Part shown: positions 49,501-63,700 of the stretch, one piece after another
How positions within the stretch are numbered: position 1 is the stretch's first letter
Layout of the letters: each line of letters opens with the position of its first letter
Origin: Rostratula benghalensis
Taxonomy: Eukaryota > Chordata > Aves > Charadriiformes > Rostratulidae
NCBI GenBank assembly: GCA_013399305.1
Contig: VXAI01000021.1
Coordinates: 7,592,794-7,656,793, forward strand
Direction: 5' to 3'
DNA: 64,000 nt
Program-made: the position numbers and the translations under genes
Notes under the pieces: model-generated
What the model saw: only the letters and a program-made list of their open reading frames with translations
Databases searched by the model: none
Told to the model about the DNA's origin: nothing

Positions 49501-52500
49501 GTGTACACCTAAAGACCGCAGATTTCTTTTATGTTAGGACTTAATACTCCAGCTCCTCATTTACTGCAGAGGAAAAATTGCTTCTCCTTGCCTGGCCGTG
49601 GGCTTACCGGCCCTGGCTTCTAAGCAGTGCATGTTATTGTGTCAGTGCTGTCCAGGCAGTGGTGTCTGCACGTCTTTAGTGCACAACACATTGTTTCCCT
49701 GGAATGACACAAAGGCTTGGGTGTTAAGCAATCATAGGGTTAGAGTGAACCGCCTTCCTGGCTCAGCAAACAAGCTGGAGTCATACTTTGCAAACAGATG
49801 GACAAGGGTACAGGCGGCCTAGAGAGCACGTGTGCAGCAAGGGTGGGTGTTAAGGTCAGAATTTCCCAGACAAGAATGTCTAAATTGCTGTGCCCTACTT
49901 ATCCAACTGTGAGCTGAATTAATGAAAGGGAGAGTTTAAACAGAGAAGTACTTTGAGTACATTTGGTGGGAGAAGAGAGAGATGTTTTCTTTTGTATCTG
50001 TACAGGTGGTCCTTTTGAAGCAGGCCAAAATAAGCTTCCTCACCTGGGTAACGGCCTGAATAGGTTGGCAGGGTGTGAATCCCTTTTCAATGTGTGTAAA
50101 GAAAAGCGTAACAGTTTGCCAGTGTACAGCCTTTCATTTATTTTTCTTAACAAGTTTCTTCTTCGACCATCGAGTTAGGCTGTGGCCTAATAATTCCTTT
50201 TCTTTTAACCGTAGGCGGTTCTAAAGCAGCAAACTATTAATAGTGAAATATTGGTTTAGAAGAACACTAATGCACAGGGGATTCTAGAGCAAACGAGGCA
50301 ATGCTGTCAATGGTTCAGATTGTTCTTAATTACAATAATGGCATTATAGGAGCTGCAGTTGCTGTCGGGCACAAAAGAAGATAATGATAATGTCAGAGTG
50401 CTCAGAGTAAATGCAGTATAATGTATTGCAGTACTGGATTCAAAAGATGATACGTCTAACTTGTCGTCAGAGTGCATGAAGAAGAAGAATGGTAAAAGGC
50501 CACAACAGTTGTGTTGTAACTATGTAGTTCAGGGGGTTTGGGTTTTGGTTGGGTTTTGTTGTTTTGGGGGTTTTTTTGTGGCCTATGCTTTCAGGTTTAA
50601 GAAATGTCAGGTCTAGTGTGTAAGTGATGTGTATTAATTTTACTAGAAGGTGTGATCACATCTGTCCTCCCTTGGAATAAAAAAAATCACCATTGCTTTG
50701 AGAAGGAAAGGAAGTATGTATTGGCTCAGTACTGTCATACCCTTGACACATTTGATACTGATCCTGTTAGAATATGGTATATTTGGCCCTGAATCAAAAT
50801 TTGCCCCAGTAGCCTCTAGAAATATCTCCAGTTCTACTTGATGCACATGATCCCTAGTTTAAAACGAGATGGAAAATACTCATCTCTGAGTTTTGGGGAT
50901 GTTTCAAAGCTGGATTTGAATTTTATGGCTAGAGGCCAAATCTGAACTGCAGCACTTGTAAATATTTTAAGGCCGTATGCAATGCACTCTTAATTCACTA
51001 CTGTAGAGGAAGAGACTACTGTTTTACTGCAGAATAAAACATTCAGCAAAGTAGCTCATGGCCTTGGATTCTTGTCACTACTTTGTTATAATTCTCAATT
51101 ATAGGTAAGAACACATAATAAACGGGAAAATAGTGGTGGTGTTCCTCATTATACCACAAGCGTTCAAAGTGACTTATTGTTTTGTGTACTTCCTCAAAAG
51201 TCATTGCAGTGGTGGGTTGGGTTGCAAAAAAAAAAAAAAACCAAACTAAAAATCAGCATCCAGTCGATTTGCATCTTTATCATGTTATTCATGTTTAACT
51301 GACCTGAAACAGTTACTCACAAATGAAATAATTTACACAGAATACGAATAAATTTTTTTTAGGAGTTGTAATTTCATGCCCGGAATGCCAGTGTTCTTTG
51401 TAAACGTTTGCTTTAACGACAGCAGGGTGCAGGTGCTGCGTAGGGCACAAGGTGGCTCCAGTTCACGAGGAAAACTGGCGTGAGCAGAATAAGTGCCAAG
51501 AGTTAGTTCATAGGAATCAGCTAGAAGTGTGTTAGAATGGATCTCAGCATTTTGCTGTATTGCAGTTCTGGTATTTTGAATATTAACTGAATCTTAATTG
51601 GTATTTGGAAGACTTCGTCTAGTCTTAGGAGTAGTACTAGTAAATTTAGATTGCATTTTCCTTCATTTATTTCATTTTTGAAGGAGTTAGACAAGTGGAT
51701 TTTATCAGAGGTTCTGAGCTAAACTGCTTTTGTCTGAGTCAAAGGTGACAATTCTATGTAGAGTACAGCAATCCCAGGGTAAACCACAGAGAAAACAAGG
51801 CTGGCATGTAAGAGCAGAAATGAAAAGTAAGTTAGGCAGGAGATAAAACAGAGATTCAGAGGTTCATGAGAAAAGTTGTGATGAAGAAGGCCATTAAAAT
51901 TTAATGGATAGGGGAGAGAACAGAGTAAGTTGATAAGAAAATCTCCTATTATAACCAAACTTTGAAAATGTCTGTTGTTGGTCTTGCACTTTGTCACAAC
52001 GCTCTTGTTTTCAGAGATTCTTAGAAGTGAATTGTTTTTCCATTTCTATTTCCAACGTAATAATAGCTGCTGCTAGTCTGCCCTAACACAGAGCATCTTC
52101 ATCTGAGCATTTCTAAACACCTGAGAATTTTTCAGTGAGAACAGAAAGGGAGAGCTCTTTGTTCTGTCCATACCAGCTGCTTGGGGCAACTGAGGCAGAA
52201 AAAGGTGTATTGAGATGATTTTCTCGTGATCTTTTGTAGGGTAAGAAGTGGAATCGAGCAGTAACAGTTTCCTCATTTCAGTGTTTAATCTTGCTCTATT
52301 ATATAGTGGTTTGTGCTCTTCACAGTTTTTGTTGTTTTTTTAACACTTTGTTGCATGTCTTGATGCGGTGTAGATATTTTATGAAACTGAATGTTCAACT
52401 GGGATTTTTGGTAGTGTGTTTTTGGATTTTTTAGCAATAGTTATTTTGGTTTTTATGTTTTTGCTTGTGTGAACAATTTTTTGGGGTTTGCATTTTTTAA

Positions 52501-53869
52501 TTTGCTTTACAGACTGTTGCAGCAGGCATTATATTAGAAAAATATATGAAGCAATAGCGTTTCTTAATGTGATCTTTGCCTCTATCCCAAAGGAGGAGTA
52601 TTTAGTTAAGAGTTTTAAGATGTTTTACTTAATAACAATATTTCTCAAAGTAGTATCAGGTGTTAAACAAATTCATAAATCTAACTTTGCCACATTGTTT
52701 ATTTTAGAAGTCTTAAAGCTTATAGTTTTCCTCTCTAACATCTAATTTTAAATACAGCAAAACAGATTAGGCACAAGACTTACATAGAGTTAATATTAAA
52801 AGTAAAATAGTGCAAAGCACCATTGTGACACAGTAGATTCTCTCTAATTTTCAGTTTTCCAAATGAATTTTATAAAAAGTTAACTGTGGGTATGATTACA
52901 ATTAGTAACTCCCTATATTAGATCTGATCCCTTTGTTCTTCATTCAGACAGAACGCCTGTTAAGGTCAGAGAAAGTTTTGACTGAATAAGGAATACAACA
53001 ACTGGCTCTAGTTTTAGTACATATAGGGCCAGATTGTGGGTCACAGCCAGCTTAAAAGTGTACAGCTACAGTGATTCCAGATCTTGTGCATAACAGGCAG
53101 ATCCCTCTCACTGTTATGACGGTATTTTATTAACATGTCAAATACAGAAGAAAAAAACCTGAAAATTTTATGGCTGGTCAGAATCTTATTAACACGTCTT
53201 AATGTTTTGTGTTTCTGAGCTGAAATTATGCAAATATTGTCTTCAAAAACATTTCCCTGTTTTCATGAGAGAGTGAAGAAAATAGAAGTAATCAAAAATT
53301 GAAATTAAATACTTGAATAGTTTGGCCAATTAATAAATTTGCAGTTGCAGAATAGGTCTGTGGGCTGGAGCTGGCTCTTAACTTAATGTTAACTTACATT
53401 TAATTAGCCAGACCAGATGGAAGCTGGCTAAGCTTCGCATGAAGGCTTGTGGGAAAAAGACATAATCTTCCATTTTGTCAAAGGAACTAATACCACAGAT
53501 TAAAGGTCGGTGTTCTTTTCAGAATTTAAAGAGTGGGTGCATAGTGCCTGGTGGCAAGCAACAGCAAGGGCACTAACAAATTAGCTTAACCCCTAGATGA
53601 CTAGTATACTAGCTCTCCTTCATTTGATTCCCCAGTTCAAACCATTGGTCTCCAGTTTCAGTAAAAAAACCCAGAGAGATAATGTCTGTAAATTTTATTC
53701 TTTCGTCAGGAAAGGAGAGATGGATGCAGGCATTTAACATGGATAGAGAGAAGAAACTCTCCAAAAGGTTTTCTTACTCAATGGAGGAAAAATTTGTGCT
53801 GTTCAGATGCTAAGCACTTGGGATCAGTCTGACAAACCACTTAATTCCTCGCATAACAATAAGCATGCA

Positions 53870-53896
53870 AGTAGACAAGTCAAGTAGACAAGTCAA
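53870..53896. repeat. 13-bp tandem duplication
   Basis: Two adjacent copies of AAGTAGACAAGTC. Confidence 0.8.
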
Positions 53897-56764
53897 GAAA
53901 CCATTCATGTGCTCAAAGAGGTGCATACATGCATCAAGTCAGAGTACACAGAGCTTAAGGATTAAATCAGGCATGTACTATGTTAAGCTTGAAAATGTAG
54001 TGAAAAGAGTGAAGTGGATCTGTAAGACTGAACATTGCATAGGGGCAAGAAATTACACATTTTGAAAATGAGGAAATTAGAGTCCATCAAAAAAAGAAAG
54101 AAAGGGGTTAGGTTTATGTTCATTGTTTGAGCATTTAACCAGTCTTAGGCATACTTCCTAGTGGTTTCATCAGGATAGGAGCGAGTTCTTCCTGAAGTGG
54201 AGAATAGTAACTTGCATACCAAGACAAGAAGGAAAATATATAGCTTTGCCTTGAAACATCGAATGCCACATTGCTTGTGCAGAAAGTAAGGGAAGCCTCT
54301 GCAGTATTTAATAACTATTAAAACTATGGTTTGCCATCTTTGCATATCTCATTTACAGTGGAAGTACTTGTGCAAAGTCTGGCTTGGGAATAGAGGCTGG
54401 GAAATAAGCATCTGGTTTTTGAATCAGGTTTATGTCCGTATTCATGTCCAGCACTAGGGAATAGATATCTGGTGGACTTTGATACCTGGATAGATATCTG
54501 GACCAGCTGAGATAAAGGCAGCTGTAGAGCTGGTGGGTGTCTTTTGGACACACAGATACATATTCCCTATTAGTCTAACACAATGTATTTTTAAACACTT
54601 AAAAGCAAGCCCTTCAAAATGTTCTGGAACTTGCATCTATTTTGTAAAACTTTTTTTGCTACTAGTCCATCTTGCCTATTTTACTGTATCTAAACTTTCC
54701 CTTAACAGCAGAAAATCTACTACCATTTGACAGTTGAATCACTTAGGTAAAATTATTTGGATGAGATTGGTTTAATTGTTACAAAGGATAGAGTACCTTG
54801 CAAATCTCATTTAATAACCTATGTTTGCTCACAGTCCCAGGAGAGAAGGCTAGGGAACTGAAGTAACATGAAAAGTCTTTAACATGTTTATAATTGCTTT
54901 GTGTAGATCAAGATTTGATATGCCAAGGTCAGGAATCTGTTTACTGTTGTAGTCTTAGAGCATGGATAAACACAAGACTCTAGCTCTACACTGAGGTGCA
55001 CAAATGTGAAATAAAAAGATAATTTTAGGGGAGAAAGCTCTTCTACTGTATCAGCTGGGCTGGAACATATATGGATTTGGAATCCTACCAAATACTTTGA
55101 AAGCTGTATTCACATGTAAGTATGTTGATGCTTTCATCTCTTCTCATTTTTAAATAATTTTATCTTGGGTCTGGAGGAAGAAGAATTTTACTAGTGACCA
55201 TTTACTAGACCACATTTATCTATAGTTACCAAATGGTAGCACTGGGGATACCACAGTTATTTTCCAGTTTGAATTACTGACATGTTTCAAATACCACTTG
55301 GTGACAAAATATTTGGAGGGGATGGTAAATTTAAAAACGACTGTAGTTGCAAATGATGGAATTAGCATTTATCAAGTGGCTCACTTCAGCCATTGTAAAC
55401 TCAGCCAAGTATAGGACTAGGTATTGCACTTTTGGGAGAATTGTAGGTGGCATGCAGATGCTTTTTTACTTTTCTTGTTAGATAAAACTTAACACTGCAC
55501 ATCTAAACCCAGCTTTTGTTCCCTGATAAATGCCCACTGCCTCATATGGAGTGTATACTACAGTCTAGTAGGATTTATCCTAGTAAGTACATTTGAAGAG
55601 AACATTTAATAGTAAATAATTTAGTCATTTTTTTACCTTTATGTATGTTGGGTGTCTTCAGGTGGGATCACATTTAGTTTTGTCAGGGCATGAGTGTCTA
55701 TGAATTCTGTCTTCATTAAACCTCTGTTGCAAGTGACACTGTTGAAAACGGAAGAGTTTGGGAATTGCCCTTTTCATGGAAGTACTGTGCAGTATAAAAC
55801 TTGCCAAAAACTAATGGATCATTTGCAGGAAATTGGAAGTTAAAGTGTGTGAGTCAGTCTGCTTCAAGGCTGAACAGTTTCCACTGAACTTAAGTAATGA
55901 ATGCCAAGACCTAGAGACAGTACAATCAGCTGCAGCACTTTTCTTCAGTTTCATCCAGCACTGTAGAGGATTCTACGTTTAGTGGAGTCTTCCTTATCAT
56001 TTAGTTCCCCAGGCTTTAAAAGTGGTATCATACATTGTTATTACTGTTACTGAAACCTTTGCAGAAGAAGCAGCAACCCAAGCATTTTTTTTTTTTTGCT
56101 TCAAAACAGCTACTACAGACTATGGGCTGTAACGTATGGTTTCAGGGATTTCTTCTGCCGAAAAGAACCATTCACTTCTATCATGTCAATCTCTGGAAAA
56201 GGAGAGGATCATTTCTTTATTCAGAAGTGATACATGTTAGCTTCACACTTTCTTCACAAAGGAGACACGTCATTTACTTCCTGGTGCAATACTTACTGAA
56301 ATATATCAAGCATCAGATAAGAGAAAAGAAAAAATAATACTTAATAGTTTTAATTTGTAACAGATCCTATGCCCAGAGCGTATTTGTGCAATGATGATTT
56401 TTACCAGGGTAGTGAATTAATTCCTCTTTGTAGGAATTCAAGGAAAGAATGAGGTGTTCCAGAATATGCACTTGGCTTAGGTATCATTAGACAGCCTTCT
56501 TGTCTGTGCACAGAAAGAGTGATTGAGGGCCTTCGTGGCCTGGTGGATTTGTTGCTCTTGCAGTGGGAGTCTTGTTCTCCAATTTGTATCAATAGTTGAA
56601 CCTTCTGAGCGTTTCTAAGTTGAAGAATTGCTGTGTGTACCATAGCCTTGGGACTTTGGGTTTTTGCAGGCAGTATGATGGGAGGTACATCATGTGTCTC
56701 TATCTGTTCACAATTGCTCACAACAGGGTCATTGCTGAGCTACAAAGATTAGTGTATGCCTGGA

Positions 56765-56964
56765 GTCACAGCATTACAGAATGGCTGAGGTTGGAAGGCA
56801 CCTCAGGAGGACATTTAGTCCAAGCCCTCTGCCCAAGTAGGGCCACCTAGAGCTGGCATGTCCAGGTGGCCTTTGAATATATACAGGGATGGAGACTCTG
56901 CAACCTCTGTGGGCAACCTATGCCAGTGCTTGGTCACCCTCACAGTAAAAATATTTTTCCTAAT
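56765..56964 (-). mobile_element. Older CR1 copy, 3' part, split by a later insertion
   Basis: The plus strand starts CACAGCATTACAGAATGGCT with 'gaggttggaaggcacctcaggagg' and runs to TTTTTCCTAAT at 56964. There it is interrupted by another CR1. Its continuation resumes at 57481 with GTTCAGAAAGAACCTCC. The usual CR1 sequence is continuous across this join. Confidence 0.87.
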
Positions 56965-57477
56965 CACAGAATCACAGACTATCAGGGATTGGAAGGGACC
57001 TTGAAAGATCATCCAGTCCAATCCCCCTGCCTGACCTAGATCCGGTCACACAGGAACGCGTCCAGACGGGTTTTGAATGTCTCCAGAGAAGGAGACTTCA
57101 CAACCTCTCTGGGCAGCCCCTTCCAGTGCTCCATCACCCTCACTGTGAAGAAGTTTTTCCTCATATTTAAATGGAACCTCCTGTGTTCCAACTTGTACCC
57201 ATTGCCCCTTGTCCTATCATAGGCCGTCACTGAGAAGAGCCTGGCTCCATCCTCCTGACACTCACCCTTTACATATTTATAAACATTCATGAGGTCACCC
57301 CTCAGTCTCCTCTTCTCCAAGCTCAAGAGACCCAGCTCCCTCAGCCTTTCCTCATACGGGAGATGCTCCACTCCCTTCATCATCTTTGTGGCTCTACGCT
57401 GGACTCTCTCAAGCAGTTCCCTGTCCCTCTGGAACTGAGGGGCCCAGAACTGGACACAGTATTCCAGATAGGGTCAG
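56965..57477 (-). mobile_element. Younger CR1 inserted into an older CR1
   Basis: About 513 bases starting with the reversed CR1 end CACAGAATCACAGACTATCA. On the minus strand it encodes an uninterrupted C-terminal piece of the CR1 reverse-transcriptase protein (57036-57383), including [20 protein letters not shown] and [10 protein letters not shown], ending at a stop codon in the usual place. The intact frame and lower divergence mark it as recent. It is 5'-truncated and cannot move by itself. Confidence 0.92.
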
Positions 57478-57480
57478 AAT

Positions 57481-57782
57481 GTTCAGAAAGAACCTCCTGT
57501 GTGTTGATTTCTGCCCATTACCTCTGGTCGTATTGTCGGGCACCACTGAAAAGAGTCTACCTATGCCTTTTTCAGCCAACCTTCAGATATTTGTGCATGC
57601 TGATGACATTCCCCTAAGCCTTCTCTTCTCTGGGCTAAATAGTCCCAGCTCTCTCAGCGTCTCCTCATAAGAGATACTCCAGGCAATTAACCATCTTTGT
57701 GGCCCTTCACTGGATTTGTTCCACTAGCTCCCTATGTCTCTTGCACAGGAGAGCCCAGAACTGGGCATGGTATTCCAGGTGT
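57481..57782 (-). mobile_element. Older CR1 copy, 5' part, right of the insertion
   Basis: Resumes the older CR1 with 'gttcagaaagaacctcctgtg' and runs to 'actgggcatggtattccaggt'. It is clearly more diverged than the inserted copy. Confidence 0.87.
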
Positions 57783-60700
57783 AAAAGTACCTGTGCAAAG
57801 CTCTCCCCTGTGTCTCCGCTGCTTTTCTACCATGCACAGTATTCATGCAGCTCTTTAACTGTGGCTTGGCCAAAAGTATGGGCATGAGGCTTTAAGAAGA
57901 AAAATTTGGAAAAGTGGTTAACTACTCCTCTAAATAATGTAATGTTTACTCTGACTAAATCTGATCAAGAAATATTTAACACAACTTCATGTGAATTTTG
58001 CATGAAGTTGTGTCAAATGTTTCTTGATCAAAAGAGCAGTTAACCACTTTTTCAAACAGAGAGTAGTCCTGGATCGGGAGGAAATAATTTTTTTTTTTTC
58101 ATTTCTTTTCTTCTTTCTTCAGTTAGATGGAAAAATGACTGAGGTTTTCAAAGCCAACCAGAGAATTTTGCCATGCTGACTCAATATAACATTCTGTTGC
58201 CAGGTCTACTATTTGGCTCTGAAAATTCAAACCTGAGATGTGCCCATCTAGAGCACGCTTCCTAAATAGTGGCTACACACTCGGCTGTATTAACTTACAT
58301 GCATGGACCAGGGTGCAGTTTCTATTCACTTTGCCCCCAGAAGGTAAGTATCCTGGGCGTTTCATTGGAGAAGACCACCTAAAGACTCCAGAAAAATATT
58401 ACCATTTCAGGTCTGGAAAGAAAATCTGAGTTATACCAGTGGGTATAATTACCTAGCACTTTCCTAAAGTTTATAATCTAAATAAGAATGTTAGAGTTTA
58501 TTTTTTTAAAAAAATTTAATATTTCACTTAATATGCATTTTTATAAATAGCAACAATCTCTGTCATATCTGGTAAGCAAGCAAAGGCCCTATCAGCTCAG
58601 CCCTTACTAACCAGGAATGTACCACTGTAGATGAGTATGAGAGGCCTAGGATTGCTTTTCAGACTGCTCTGCCAGCCTCCAGCAGTTTGTCATTGGCAAC
58701 TCTTTTTATGTACATTTACTAAACCTCTTTGCAGATATTATCTTGGGTGAATTTTCCCATTTGGCCTCTCACCACGTGGAGTTTTTGGTACCCTCAGTGT
58801 GCTATCTAAGGAGTTCCCCAGTTTTAATGTGGGCTTTCCAAAGATCCATCCCTACATGTTGGGTGTATTTTCTGGAATATTGCTTTTTGAATGTGCATTC
58901 TGTCTTCACCTTCTTGGCTGAGTGATCATGTGGTCCTGAGTGCACAATTTCATGCACAGAGTAGGATATTAGAAAGTTCCAGTGTTAATGTTGTAGTTTC
59001 ATTAAACTTACAAGCTGACTGCAAGATGTGACTGTGATCATAAACCCTGGGGTGTTGTCTCCTTTGAGCCAATTCAAGTGCTTGTGTGGCTGTGGGATGA
59101 ACAGGATCGGGAACTGATGCACGTTAAAGCTAACCTTTTAGTGTTGACTAGTTGGTTAGTTTTAATCTGGGGGTTTTTCCTGATATAATTTATAAGGCCA
59201 TGTGAATGCTTGGGTAAGAGATTATAGTTATGTGAAAGTTAGAATGAGCCACAAGTCTGGGAAGGAGGTGCAATGACCCCTTTCAAAAATCAGTGGCTGT
59301 GGCAGAGGTTCCTGTGTTAGGTTTGAGTATTTCATTTTTGTGTGTCTCAGCTCCAGATATGTGAAATGAAGCAGTGATGAGGATTCAATGTGAAAGACCA
59401 TTTGAGCTTTCTAGATGAAAAATGCTAAGGGTTATTAAGTGTGAATGGGGTGAAAGGCTTAGCAGACAGGTGTAGCTTAAAGAAATGGTTTGAAGTCCAA
59501 TAATTTAGTTCTAGGTTTAATTGAAAGTTGTAATCCCAGCAATTGGTGCCAATATCTTCTAGGATTTAAGTCGAACGCACTGAAGTGTGTAATTTAAGGC
59601 TTTACAGAACAGCATTAGCACATACACACTCATCACTCATCACGTTTTAGTATTATTCCTGTGGAATGCTCTTAATTAAAATCCAGTAGTTGCTTGCAGT
59701 GCATTTCATGCTTATGATCATGAGTGCTCAGTCAAGTTAGCAGAAAAATAAATTTTAAATAAGAACATTTTTTCTTGGAGATACAATATAATTGTCAGAC
59801 ACTTTCCTAACTGATGTTATTGTTAACATACAGGAGATTTCCACAGGAGACTCTTTGCTGATCAAATAATTTCTGTTTTTCAAATGCTTTTATTAGCTTT
59901 AGTGATAGGAAAAGGACTTTAAATTGGTACACCAGCAAACAGCACTATTTTGCAGCAAAATAGCCACTAGGATATGGCTAGTTGGCTAGTTTACACGTTG
60001 TACTCTAAAATCTCATAATTAAAAACTAGATTTGTTTTGGAAGTTACACCTAGAAAATCTCTTGATAAGTTGGAGACATTTTTTGCCTTTTTTTTTTTTT
60101 TCAACAAACAACAGAATACCAAAATAAGTGGTTTGGGGATATAATATTACTTCTTTCTGAAATGTTACCTTTTTTTGGCTGGTGTATAATTGTTGCTCAG
60201 TAGATAGGGTTAATTGTTTCAGTGTGAGCAACCAAAGTTTTAAGCATGCATTCTAACTTTTTGACCCCATTAATCATATAACTGCCTGAGTTATCTCGCT
60301 TACTGTAACACTGCTTTTTTAAATTGATGAGTCATGAGCAATATATTAAATACGATTTGTTTAAAAATTAAAAAAACCCTTCCTTGCATCTTAACAGGAT
60401 TTTGTAAGTTTTTAATGTATGTATGTCAATACATATTGCAGTGAGCTTATGATATAATAGCTTCAATGAAAATTAGATCCAAATTAGAGTAGACTTTGAA
60501 AAAGAGTTGTGGGTACATGTGTCTGGGAGCGGCTGGAAGAACTTAATGTAGGGGAAGGTTCAGTCATGTGTGCACTTCACCTAGGAACCAGATAGGGTGA
60601 TGTTTCTGGTTACAGCAAGATGGAGACTAAAGCAAGGAACCAATGAATATGAAAATTAATTTTTGTGTTTACCCAAAAAGAAAAACTCCAGCTATGCTCT

Positions 60701-63700
60701 AATTCATTGTCTTTGCTTTGCCTTCACAAAATATTTTTAGAAAATAAATAAAAAGCGTTGGTGTATTTCAGCAAGCCAGTTGGTGTTCTTTCTGGGTTTT
60801 TTTGGGGGGTTGTTGGTTTTAGGTGTTTTCTTTTTTTAATAATGCCAGTAAAATTTCTTCAAGGGAAAAAAAAAAATCCTCTTGAGGACCAAAACCCTGC
60901 CCTCTGTTACATCCCAGCACTTACAGGGCTGCAGAGCTGTTTAACCCACTCCGTGCACAGTAATCACAGAATTAGAGCTGAGAGAAAAATGAACAAAGAC
61001 TGGTGACAAAATTTAATTCTTTCTCTCGTTCAGTTTGAAAACAAGTGTGCTTTTGAAGTCCATAGCCTTTTAAATAGAGAAGAATATTTAACTCTTGTAT
61101 GTTTGTGGGGCTGTTGTGCTTCAAGGCATGGGGCATGCTGCTGCTTTGTATTTCAGAGCACTTCACAGAATTTAAGAGCCTGAATCCTGGCAATGCCCTC
61201 CACGGGCTTCGATTACCCCATGATTGGGGAAACTGAGGCACATAGCTGCAATCTGACTTCTGGTGCACAGAGTACAGCCAGTTCCAATGCTTCCTCTGCT
61301 TTTTGGACTTTCTGGATCACTGTTTTCTCCGTACGAGCTTGCTTTCTTCCAAGTTATTGTTCCTGCATTGCTTTAACATTTTTCTCCCACCAACCAGCCG
61401 CTTGTTAATTTATCAAACAGATAAGAAATTGTGTGTATAATTAACAAAAGCTTTTTTTGGTTGTATTCACCCTTACCCCTCCCTCCCTTTTTTTCTTCTA
61501 ACTCCTTGTGACCCTTCCTTGACTTCTATTACCTTTTAAGAAGTGGCAGGATCAGGCTGTTAAGTTGAAGTGAATTATGAAATACTTAACTCTCTTGTCT
61601 CCCCCCTGAAATGCCAACCACACACATACCAGTTACGTGCAGCGGCTTCTTGCAGAAAATTTTAGAGGATTTTTTTGTAGAAAAATGTGATGTCTGATTG
61701 TTTGTCTCTAGCCTGGATTGCGGCATGTGTAAACTAAGAGGGATAAAACCAGAAAATGAATTTCTTTGCACTCTGAATCCCTTATGTCTCCAGGAGCTCT
61801 ACTTATACGGTTTTAAAAATGAATTTTGGATTAAAAAAAATTACACTGCAGGGTTCCACACTTTATTCAAGGAGTTAAAAGTCTGGGGCTGTGCTTGATG
61901 AGCCAGATGGTCTTTAACAGTAACATTGTTCATATTGTTTAGATTATCCTGTTGCAAGTACAGTGCCTCGTTTACCTTTTATGGAAGAAAGTGTGGAAAA
62001 TTGACCACAGATGTAAGTAACCAAGAATGATGGCTGAGGCAATTCTTACCAGGCCTCCCTCTCTAACACGCCTGATTCTGCAGATAAAAATAAATAGAGA
62101 AATGTGAGGCAGCATGAGAAATATCTAGTGTTACCTATTTAAGTGTTTAATTTGAGCTCTGTGAGCTACTAAAACCTTTATTTTCTTAGACTGAGATTTC
62201 TTCATATTAAACTGGTTTCAGTTTCTCAGTGTAGGCAGCCTGAATGTAGATTTTTATCCAGGTACTAAATAGCACATCATTATATATTTTTTTCCATCCT
62301 GGTTGAAAAAAGGGGGGTAGGAAGAAGCCAACTGTACTGACCTCAAACACAGTTTATGGTCCAAAAATCTTCATGGAGAAGATTGGTACCCATTTTGTGC
62401 TGTAATGAGAGAGCACAAATGCTCCATTAATATTGATTTGATTGGTATCAGAAACAAAGAGCGTGCCAAATTCATTAGAGGTAGCTCATTGTTACTCCTA
62501 ATAATGGACTGCTGAGTTTGTGAAGCATCTTGTGTGACAGTTACAGTTTGAAATAAACTTTTTGAGACAGGTATCTCTTTTGTGCACTATCTGGATGGTT
62601 CAGTGCTTAAACAGAACAAAGAGAAAATGCTACAAATGAAAGCAATAAACCCCTGTTTTATAAAGTCCTTTTGTGTCCTATCACTTTTCTTTCTCCCCTT
62701 CATTTCCTTTCACTTATTAGGAGCTGCTGTCAAACTGCATTTACTTATGGCAAGTGGTTTGCTTCGGAGCTCCTAAACTGATACCACTGCATTTGCATGC
62801 AGGTGCTACTGTGGTGGAGCACAGACTCTCGCCTGTCCTTTTCCCCCTGCCCTGGCAGAGATGTAATTATAAACCAACAAGTTTGTCATCTGAGGGCCCA
62901 GAAACTGAATCTGTTTGTTCATCAACATGGGTTTGCTGGCTGGTACTCTTTAACAAGATGGTAGATTCCTTTGACTATTAAAGGCAGTGTCTTGCATTTA
63001 TTACAATAAGCCTTGATTTATCCAGGAAATACTTTCTTTTGCCTGTGCGATGTTTTTAAACTTAATTCTGATAGCATTGGTTTCTAGAAGCATAGAGTAT
63101 CAGATTCTCTTTTAAAATTATCAGGAAAAGAGGAGTTTGGGAATTATGCTGAGAACTACGCAATCTAGGATGCACAGTGGATAACACTGGAAACAGACTT
63201 CTAAGGTAAAGTTCAAACAGTCAATTTAAGGTGCCACTAAGTGGCACAAGATAGAGTTAATAATCCTTTTCATATTTTTCATACCTGCATTCACAATACG
63301 ATTATTTGGATTGGGCAGTGGTTTTCATGATACAACTTCTGGTTCTGCTCCCTGCAGCATCTGGAAAACAAGGTCTATTGGACATACAGCTGTTTCATAC
63401 TGCACACTCTGCCTGCAGTTGTAGGGTGAAGGGAAAAGCCATGAAAGTACAAGTGGGGACGGAGGAAGTGGCAGCAGCAGCACCACAGTGGGCAAGTGGA
63501 AAGGTGACAACAAACAAGGGCCTTGGAAGGGGAAAAGGACAAGGTGACAGGAGTGTTCAGGAGGTGACCAGCTTGAATCAGGGTAAAGTATGTGAAAGGA
63601 AGTTGATGCTGTGGTGAATTGCAGTAGGTTAGACAAGGTGGGGAACTGCTGCTGAAGTGGATTAAGCCAGCAGCCCTTAAATGCTGATCCTGGTTCTGTT

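Larger units (their letters stand above)
41051..56764. other. 15.7 kb without recognisable genes
   Basis: AT-rich sequence with scattered poly(T)/poly(A) tracts (41299-41319 and 51226-51240), a 26-bp palindrome at 42169-42194 and a possible CR1 scrap at about 46481-46525. No PARVA exon or other conserved coding segment was recognised. Probably intronic. Confidence 0.45.

Noticed and set aside
57036..57670. Minus-strand 115-codon frame and overlapping plus-strand frames
   Set aside because: Part of the inserted CR1 ORF2 and its shadows, not a host gene.
60955..60985. CR1-like 'aatcacagaattagagctgag'
   Set aside because: Similarity covers only about 15-20 bases and lacks the adjoining 'ggaagggacc' segment.
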